NCBI GenBank assembly: GCA_023386765.1
Contig: JAEWJD010000205.1
Span: forward strand, 1-12,510
Source of the DNA: Pseudomonadota bacterium
GTDB taxonomy: Bacteria; Pseudomonadota; Gammaproteobacteria; Burkholderiales; Burkholderiaceae_B
Length of the DNA: 12,510 bases
Direction of reading: 5' to 3'
Shown: positions 7,544 to 12,510 of the stretch, in pieces
How positions within the stretch are numbered: the stretch's first letter is position 1
Layout: every line of letters starts with the position of its first letter
The notes under the pieces: generated by a model
The model's database searches: none
Seen by the model: the letters and a program-made list of their open reading frames with translations, nothing else
What the model was told of the DNA's origin: nothing
Translations under genes and position numbers: made by a program

Positions 7544-8557
7544 TCAATGGCGAGGCTGGCCGCGGCGTTCACGCTTGACGTCGTACATGCGCGTGTCGGC
7601 CAGGCGCAGGGCCGCGTCCGCGTCGAGCTCGCTATCGGGCAGGATGGCGATCACCCCCACGCTGGCGCCGCCGTAGTGCAATGTTGCCCCAGGCAGGGTG
7701 TACTCGCCGCAGGTGGCCTGCAGAATGCGTTGCTGCAAGGTGGCGGCCGCCTGGACGGCATTGCCTTGCGAACTGGTGGCCAGAACCAGGAACTCATCGC
7801 CGCCAAGCCGTCCGGCCATGTCGCCGGCGCGCAGGATGCCGGAGATGCGGGCGCCGACGGCGCATAGCAGGGCGTCGCCGGCAGGGTGTCCATACTGGTC
7901 GTTGATCTGCTTGAAGCCGTCCAGGTCCAGCATGCCGACCAGCACGGCGTTACCGTCCAGGGGCGCATGCCGCAGCAGCCGGGCCAGCTGTTCGTACAGG
8001 GCGCGGCGGTTCGGCAGGCCGGTCAGCGGATCGCGCAGCGCCGCATCCAGCAGCTGGGTATTGGCTGCCTGCAGCTTTCGCATCAGCATTTCACGTTCGA
8101 TGAAGCCGGCCACCAGGCTGGAGAACAGGCCCATGATGGCCGGCGCGTCTTGCGGCAAGGACAGGCGCCGGCCGCTGGCTGCACAGAGGGTGCCCAGCAG
8201 ATGGCCGTCCTCGGTGCGCACGGGGGCGCTGAAGTAGGTCTGCAGGCCCAGCGCGCGTGCCGCATCGGAGTCGCCCCAGCGGGTCGCGACGTCCTGGGTG
8301 TAGGCACAGTTTTCGTCCAGCGCGCGCTTGCACAGGGTGTCCGACCAGGTGACCTCCAGCCCCTCCGGGATCACCATGCTGCCGCTGTTGCGGGCATAGC
8401 ACACGCGCTGCACGTCGCGTTCAAGGTCGATGGTGGTCAGGTAGGTGGACTCCATGCCGGTGACGGCGCCCAGCATGTCAAGCAAGGGGCGGGTCAGTTG
8501 TTCGAGCGACTTGGCGGCCGGCAGGGAGGCGGCCAGCTGGGAGATGAGAGGATCCAT
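7544..8557 (-). CDS. dgcP: GAF-GGDEF diguanylate cyclase, DgcP (YeaP) type
   Basis: A 337-residue cytoplasmic enzyme that should make the second messenger cyclic di-GMP from two GTP. A GAF sensor domain spans about 20-155, a short helical linker 155-172, and the cyclase domain 173-335. The catalytic GGDEF is intact at 252-256, the metal-binding D211-x-D213 is present, and the start DPLTGLPNRR (176-185) is standard. R243-x-x-D246, five residues before GGDEF, fits the inhibitory I-site for product feedback. The N-terminal half, with MESTYLT (35-41), CKRALDENC (76-84), RWGD (93-96) and GTLCAAS (122-128), resembles E. coli DgcP (YeaP, 341 residues) in order and spacing. The ligand of the GAF domain is unknown. 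There are no membrane segments. The start at 8557 has only a weak upstream site. It lies after the SDR gene, behind a hairpin, and is followed closely by the GNAT gene. Confidence 0.92.
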   Translation of the reverse strand: MDPLISQLAASLPAAKSLEQLTRPLLDMLGAVTGMESTYLTTIDLERDVQRVCYARNSGSMVIPEGLEVTWSDTLCKRALDENCAYTQDVATRWGDSDAARALGLQTYFSAPVRTEDGHLLGTLCAASGRRLSLPQDAPAIMGLFSSLVAGFIEREMLMRKLQAANTQLLDAALRDPLTGLPNRRALYEQLARLLRHAPLDGNAVLVGMLDLDGFKQINDQYGHPAGDALLCAVGARISGILRAGDMAGRLGGDEFLVLATSSQGNAVQAAATLQQRILQATCGEYTLPGATLHYGGASVGVIAILPDSELDADAALRLADTRMYDVKRERRGQPRH

Positions 8558-8603
8558 GCTCAGGTCTCGTCGTTGGGCGAGTTCTGATCCTAGCCTGGGG
8601 ATT

Positions 8604-8629
8604 GGCGGGCCAGCAAGTGCCGGCCCGCC
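8604..8629 (-). terminator. Strong hairpin between the SDR gene and dgcP
   Basis: In the minus-strand transcript GGCGGGCCGGC and GCTGGCCCGCC form an 11-bp stem with the four-base loop ACTT. One pair is a G-U wobble in that strand but an A-C mismatch in the plus-strand RNA, so the structure favours the minus transcript. It begins 4 bases after the SDR stop. There is no T-tract, so it may be a Rho-aided terminator, a 3' stabiliser or an attenuator. Confidence 0.55.
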
Positions 8630-8633
8630 GTGC

Positions 8634-9437
8634 TCAGTATTTGAGGGTCAGGCCGCCGTCGACCACCAGCTCGATGCCGGTTACGTAGCGCGCTTCGTCG
8701 CTGGCCAGGAACAGCGCGGCGTGGGCGACATCCCAGGCATCGCCCATGTGGCCCATGGGGACCTGGGCATCGCGCTCGCGCCACATGCGTTGGACGTCCC
8801 CCTCGCCGTATTCCCGGGCGAGGTGGGTGGCCTGCTCCACCATGGGGGTCTTCATCAAGCCGGGAATGATGGCGTTGACCCGCACGCCCTCGGGGGCATA
8901 TTGCACCGCTGTCACCCGGGTCAGGTGGTTGAGTGCCGCCTTGGTGGTCGAGTAGGTGACGTAAGGCACGCCGGTATAGCGCAGCGACGCCACGGAGGAG
9001 ATGTTGATGATGGAGCCGCCGCCCTGGTCGCGCATCGCCGGGATGAACTGCTTCATGGCCAGGAAGGCGCTCTTCAGGTTGATCGCGTAGACGCGGTCCC
9101 ATTCCTGTTCGTCGATGTCGAGCACACCGCCCACGCTCACGATCCCGACGTTGTTGTTGAGGATGTCGACCCGCCCGAAGGCCGCCAGGGCCGCTTGCTG
9201 CACGGCGGCGATATCGCTTCGTTGCGTGACGTCGGCCTGCAGTGCGAGGGCCTGGCCGCCCTCGGCCTGGATGAGGCGGGCGGACTCCTGCGCCGCCTCC
9301 CGGTGGATGTCCACGCAGACGACGTTGGCGCCTTCGCGGGCGAACAGGACGGCGGCCGCCTTGCCGTTGCCCCAGCCGGGGCCGGACGACCCGGCCCCCA
9401 TCACCACGGCGGTCTTGCCTTGCAGTCTTGCGCTCAT
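8634..9437 (-). CDS. SDR-family dehydrogenase, probably NAD-dependent
   Basis: A 267-residue classical short-chain dehydrogenase/reductase, cytoplasmic, of normal family length. It has a Rossmann glycine loop in an extended form, GAGSSGPGWGNG (14-25), in place of the shorter TGxxxGxG. N95-N96-V97-G98 replaces NNAG, N120 is present, and the catalytic residues are S148, Y162 and K166 (YSTTK). D43 at the end of the second strand (VCVDIH) points to NAD(H) rather than NADP(H), by family rule. The C-terminal ELVVDGGLT closes the fold. ATG 9437 has AAGGAGA at good spacing. It starts 22 bases after dctM, so it is very probably cotranscribed with the TRAP genes, and likely oxidises the imported acid or something made from it. 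The exact substrate cannot be read from sequence; names such as glucose or 3-oxoacyl dehydrogenase would be guesses. Confidence 0.92.
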   Translation of the reverse strand: MSARLQGKTAVVMGAGSSGPGWGNGKAAAVLFAREGANVVCVDIHREAAQESARLIQAEGGQALALQADVTQRSDIAAVQQAALAAFGRVDILNNNVGIVSVGGVLDIDEQEWDRVYAINLKSAFLAMKQFIPAMRDQGGGSIINISSVASLRYTGVPYVTYSTTKAALNHLTRVTAVQYAPEGVRVNAIIPGLMKTPMVEQATHLAREYGEGDVQRMWRERDAQVPMGHMGDAWDVAHAALFLASDEARYVTGIELVVDGGLTLKY

Positions 9438-9459
9438 GTTTGGTCTCCTTGCCGGGCCT

Positions 9460-10779
9460 TTATTTCCCGAGCATGTTGTCGGGCAGCCAGGTCACGATGA
9501 GGGGAAAGAAAAACAGGATCAGCGTGGGCACGATTTCCATGATCACGACCCACCAGGCACCCCGGAAGATCTGCGTGAGCGGGGTTTTCCTGTCGATGCC
9601 GGCAATGACGTAGACGTTCAGGCCCATGGGGGGGGTGATCAGGCCGATCTCGCACATTTTCACGGCCAGGATGCCAAACCAGATCGGGTCGTAGCCCAGC
9701 GACACCACGGTGGGGAACATGATGGGCAGGGTGATGACCAGCATGGAAAAGGCATCAAGAAACATGCCCAGCGGAAAGTAGATGGCCAGCAGCAGGAAGA
9801 TCACCGCCAGCGGCGGGACGTCGGCTTCGACCACCGAGCTGGCGATCATCTGTGGAATCTGTGCCAGGCTCAGGAAGTAGCTGAAAATCCCGGCCCCGAT
9901 CATGGTGAAAAGGATCATGACCGTGGTGGTGATCGACGAACGGCAGCTTTCGATCAGCTTGGCCTTGAGTTCCGGGCGTGCCTGGCGCGATGCCAACAGC
10001 ATCACGAAAGCCACGAAAGCGCCGACCGCGCCGGCCTCGGTGGGCGTGACAAAGCCAAGATAGATGCCTCCCAACACCACCAGGAACAGCAGCAGCACCT
10101 GCCAGGCGTCGGCCAGCGAGGCAATGCGCCGGCTCCAGGGCTCGCGCGGCAGCGTGGCGCCGGCCGTGGCGGTCGTGCGGCTGATGACCCAGATGCCGGC
10201 CATGAAGATGATCGTGGACAGAATCCCCGGGATCACGCCGGCCACCAGCATCTTGCCGGCCGAGACTTCGGTCAACGCCGCGTAGAAAATCAGCAGCACA
10301 CTGGGTGGGATCAGCACGCCCAGGACGCCGCCGGCAGCGACGGCACCGGCGGACAGGCGGGGGTCATAACCGGCACGCCGCATTTCCGGGATGGCGACCG
10401 AGCCGACCGTGGCCGCGGTCGCCACGCTGGAGCCCGAGGTGGCGGCGAAGCCCGCGCAGGTCAGGATGCTGGCCATGGCCAGCCCGCCGGGACGATGCCC
10501 GACCCATTTTCGCGCCACGCTGAACAGGCGTTGCCCCACCCCGGCATGGTGGGCGAAGGCGCCCATCAGGATGAAGAGCGGGACCACGGTCAGCAGATAG
10601 GAGGCCGATTGGTGATAGGAAAAGGCTTTCAGGCGGTTAAGAACGAAGTTGAGGTCTTCGATCATGATGATGCCGGTCACGCCGGCCAGCCCAAGGGCGG
10701 CAAAGACCGGCGTGCCGATCGCCATCAGGACGAAGATCAGGCAGGTGGCGACGGTGGTCGCGACGACGTAGTCATCCAT
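9460..10779 (-). CDS. dctM: TRAP transporter large permease subunit (DctM)
   Basis: A 439-residue, strongly hydrophobic inner-membrane protein with about 12 predicted segments, the usual size for DctM, the transport channel of TRAP systems driven by an ion gradient. Family hallmarks are TVVPLFILMGAFA (64-76), the glycine-alanine rich stretch with ATSGSSVATAATVGSVAIPEM (about 114-134), VLIPPSVLLIFYA further on, and GLITPPMGLNVYVIAGI near the end. ATG 10779 has GGAG eight bases upstream and lies 21 bases after dctQ. It works with DctQ in the membrane and takes ligand from DctP. Substrate is set mainly by DctP. Confidence 0.94.
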   Translation of the reverse strand: MDDYVVATTVATCLIFVLMAIGTPVFAALGLAGVTGIIMIEDLNFVLNRLKAFSYHQSASYLLTVVPLFILMGAFAHHAGVGQRLFSVARKWVGHRPGGLAMASILTCAGFAATSGSSVATAATVGSVAIPEMRRAGYDPRLSAGAVAAGGVLGVLIPPSVLLIFYAALTEVSAGKMLVAGVIPGILSTIIFMAGIWVISRTTATAGATLPREPWSRRIASLADAWQVLLLFLVVLGGIYLGFVTPTEAGAVGAFVAFVMLLASRQARPELKAKLIESCRSSITTTVMILFTMIGAGIFSYFLSLAQIPQMIASSVVEADVPPLAVIFLLLAIYFPLGMFLDAFSMLVITLPIMFPTVVSLGYDPIWFGILAVKMCEIGLITPPMGLNVYVIAGIDRKTPLTQIFRGAWWVVIMEIVPTLILFFFPLIVTWLPDNMLGK

Positions 10780-10800
10780 GGTGCTTGCTCCAGGGCGGGA

Positions 10801-11325
10801 TCAGGGCTCGGCGCGCAGGTCGCGCTCGGGCGTTTGGCGCGGCGCGCCGCGCAGGGCCACGTACACGGCGTGGAAGGCCAGCTGCAGACAGCCGAACCAC
10901 AGGCCAATGGCCAGCACGATCTTGGCCCACCAGATCGGGAATTCGATGTGCCCCCAGCGGAATTCACGGATGGCAAAGGAGTGCGCCGCATCCTGGCTGG
11001 CAGGCAGGGCCAGGATCAGCAGGAACAGGGCGGCGAACAGCCAGGACAGCGTTTCCGCGATGCGCGCGAGCCCGGCCGGCATGCGCTCGACCAGCAGCGT
11101 CACGCGGATATGGGCGTTATCCAGCATGGTCCAGCCCAGGCCGAGGTACACCACCATCACCATGCTCAACTCGGCCAGCTCGAACACGCCCGAGATGGGG
11201 CGGCCCCAGAGACCGCGAGCAGCGGCATCGATCGTGGTGCCGAGCATCAGGAACATAAGGAAAATCAGTGCCACCGCGCCGAATACGTTGGACACGCTGC
11301 GGAAGAAAGTTTCGAGTGGCCGCAT
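10801..11325 (-). CDS. dctQ: TRAP transporter small permease subunit (DctQ)
   Basis: A 174-residue membrane protein with four predicted helices (about 15-35, 50-68, 90-108 and 130-158), which is the typical DctQ layout. GVFELAELSMVMVVYLGLGW (46-65) and the following HIRVTLL (72-78) are characteristic of the family. It partners DctM in the inner membrane and is needed for transport, though it carries no known catalytic site. ATG 11325 has GGGAGAG a few bases upstream. It sits between dctP and dctM in the usual order. The charged C-terminal tail (RQTPERDLRAEP) is presumably cytoplasmic. Confidence 0.92.
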   Translation of the reverse strand: MRPLETFFRSVSNVFGAVALIFLMFLMLGTTIDAAARGLWGRPISGVFELAELSMVMVVYLGLGWTMLDNAHIRVTLLVERMPAGLARIAETLSWLFAALFLLILALPASQDAAHSFAIREFRWGHIEFPIWWAKIVLAIGLWFGCLQLAFHAVYVALRGAPRQTPERDLRAEP

Positions 11326-11360
11326 GCGGCTCTCCCATCAAGGTTGCGCGCGCGCAGGAT

Positions 11361-11391
11361 GGCTGCCGCACCCGGGTGGGGCGCAGCAGCC
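11361..11391 (-). repeat. Second inverted repeat between dctP and dctQ
   Basis: GGCTGC at 11361-11366 and GCAGCC at 11386-11391 form a 6-bp stem around a 19-base GC-rich interior that holds the palindrome ACCCGGGT. With the hairpin at 11398 it makes up most of the 91-base dctP-dctQ gap. Confidence 0.4.
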
Positions 11392-11397
11392 AACGAG

Positions 11398-11415
11398 CCC
11401 GGCGCGCACGCCGGG
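11398..11415 (-). promoter_or_regulatory. Hairpin directly after the dctP stop
   Basis: CCCGGCG at 11398-11404 and CGCCGGG at 11409-11415 pair perfectly around a four-base loop, one base after the dctP stop codon. There is no T-tract. Such a hairpin could stabilise a processed dctP message or partly stop transcription, so that the binding protein is made in excess over the membrane subunits. That role is inferred from position. Confidence 0.5.
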
Positions 11416-11416
11416 G

Positions 11417-12508
11417 TCAGGTCTTGTTGGCGATTTCGGAGGGGCGCAGCAGCGTGCCCTTGGGATCGTGCCGGGCGATGGCCTGGTCGATCAGTGCCTG
11501 CATGCGGGCGCCGTCGATGCCGGCCGGCTTGGCGACCTTTTCCACCCAGCTGTTGACCTGGGCCGGCTGGATGAGGGCCTTGGCCGCCTGCTTCTGGGCG
11601 TCGTCCAGCACATGGAACTTCACGCCCTCGGCGGTGGCTTTCTTGACGTAGTCCTGCAAGGCCTGATTCATGATGACCGAGTACTGGCCGCCGTAGATCT
11701 CTTCGACGATCTCGTTGCAGTTCGCCTTGACGCTTTCCGGGAAGGCTTCCCAGGCATCGACGTTGATGACGGTGGCGGCCGGCCCGTGGGGGCCATCGCC
11801 GATGTCGGTGAAGTGCGGTGCGATCTCATGCAGCTTATACGACACCGCGGTGATGAAATCGAAACCGTAGACGCCGTCCAGCACGCCGCGCTCCAGGGCG
11901 GTATAGACCTCGGGCGCGGCCATCGGCACGGCGGTGCCGCCCAGCCGCTCGATGACGTCGGTGGCGACGCCATAGCCGCGGATGCGTTTGCCCTTGATGT
12001 CTTCCAGGGACTGGATCGGTTGGCGCGTGATGAGGGGCGCGTAGTTCCAGTTGGTCCAGTACATGACCTTGGCGCGATGACGCTTTTCCCATTCGGTGCG
12101 CAGCGGTTCGAACTCGGCGTAGACGTCGCGGCAGACCTGCAGCAGGGCGTCCGCGCGGTTCATGCGGAAATACCACTCCAGCCCGCGCGTGACCGGCAGG
12201 TCGGCCTGGTAATAGCCCGGGGAGATCAGGCTCATCTCCGAGGTGTTGTCGCGCACGGCCGGCAGGTGCTCGCCCACCTTGTTGAGCGAGGCGGACCAGT
12301 AGCGCCGGGCCTTGACCGTGCCGCCCGAGCGTTTCTCCAGTTCGCTCAGGAACCAGCGGTCCAGCCAGGACGGACCGGCGGTTTCCGAGACATAGCTGTC
12401 GAACTTGAATGAAACCTTGTCTTTGGCAAAAAGCGTGCCCGGCAGGCCGCCCAGGGCGCCCGCGCCGGCCAGCATGCCGCTGACCTTGATGAATTCACGA
12501 CGTTTCAT
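11417..12508 (-). CDS. dctP: TRAP transporter solute-binding protein (DctP family), Tat-exported
   Basis: A 363-residue periplasmic binding protein that would deliver a solute, usually an organic acid, to DctQM. The N-terminus has a twin-arginine signal: RREFIK at 3-8, a hydrophobic alanine/glycine stretch, and a probable cleavage after the LFA at 26-28. Export through Tat implies folding before export. The DctP fold shows in the block GKRIRGYG (173-180), whose R177 sits where the family arginine binds the ligand carboxylate, followed by APEVYTALERGVLDGVYG (198-215). Substrate is not readable; dicarboxylates, keto acids and aromatic acids are all possible. The ATG at 12508 leaves two bases before the window edge, so its promoter and ribosome site are not visible. 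It heads the dctP-dctQ-dctM-SDR run as far as I can see. Confidence 0.93.
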   Translation of the reverse strand: MKRREFIKVSGMLAGAGALGGLPGTLFAKDKVSFKFDSYVSETAGPSWLDRWFLSELEKRSGGTVKARRYWSASLNKVGEHLPAVRDNTSEMSLISPGYYQADLPVTRGLEWYFRMNRADALLQVCRDVYAEFEPLRTEWEKRHRAKVMYWTNWNYAPLITRQPIQSLEDIKGKRIRGYGVATDVIERLGGTAVPMAAPEVYTALERGVLDGVYGFDFITAVSYKLHEIAPHFTDIGDGPHGPAATVINVDAWEAFPESVKANCNEIVEEIYGGQYSVIMNQALQDYVKKATAEGVKFHVLDDAQKQAAKALIQPAQVNSWVEKVAKPAGIDGARMQALIDQAIARHDPKGTLLRPSEIANKT

Positions 12509-12510
12509 GA

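Noticed and set aside
7531..7572. Longer acetyltransferase from GTG 7572
   Set aside because: The extra 14 residues lie outside the GNAT fold, there is no ribosome site, and it would overlap dgcP by 29 bases. It is not fully excluded.
9115..11556. 813-codon open frame on the plus strand
   Set aside because: Antisense to dctM, dctQ and neighbours, low-complexity H/Q/D/G-rich product, no domain.

Overview
The window is high-GC proteobacterial DNA. Gene content (LysP-type permeases, DbpA, a DctPQM TRAP system, a YeaP-like diguanylate cyclase) and codon use suggest a betaproteobacterium of the Bordetella/Achromobacter type (Alcaligenaceae). That placement is an inference from style, not a database match. 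I see eleven complete genes and no tRNA, rRNA, CRISPR array, insertion sequence or phage gene. It reads as ordinary chromosome, and I found no convincing new multi-gene system.

Left part (1-3843): a lone ABC-type ATPase on the plus strand has altered nucleotide-binding motifs. It meets, tail to tail with a shared TTAA, two tandem minus-strand amino-acid permeases of the LysP type. The distal copy is the closer LysP match and probably starts at TTG 2251 behind a good ribosome binding site. Middle part (3844-7042): the proximal permease is divergent from dbpA, an RNA helicase for ribosome assembly. Then come about 490 bases without a clear gene that carry several strong hairpins and traces of a possible frameshifted small gene. 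These lead into a YagU-like (DUF1440) membrane protein with a textbook terminator, and a small VOC-fold (bleomycin-resistance-like) protein.

Right part (7069-12508), all minus strand: dctP, dctQ, dctM, an SDR dehydrogenase, a GAF-GGDEF diguanylate cyclase (dgcP) and a GNAT acetyltransferase. The first four look like one uptake-and-oxidation operon: a periplasmic binding protein catches an organic acid, DctQM imports it, and the NAD-type SDR probably oxidises it or a product. Hairpins sit between dctP and dctQ, and between the SDR gene and dgcP. The second probably separates or tunes the catabolic block from the signalling pair. The operon may continue beyond the right edge.

The most useful leads are the degenerate and possibly leaderless ABC gene, the structured leader before the YagU-like gene, the broken small reading frame behind dbpA, and the strand-specific intergenic hairpins.
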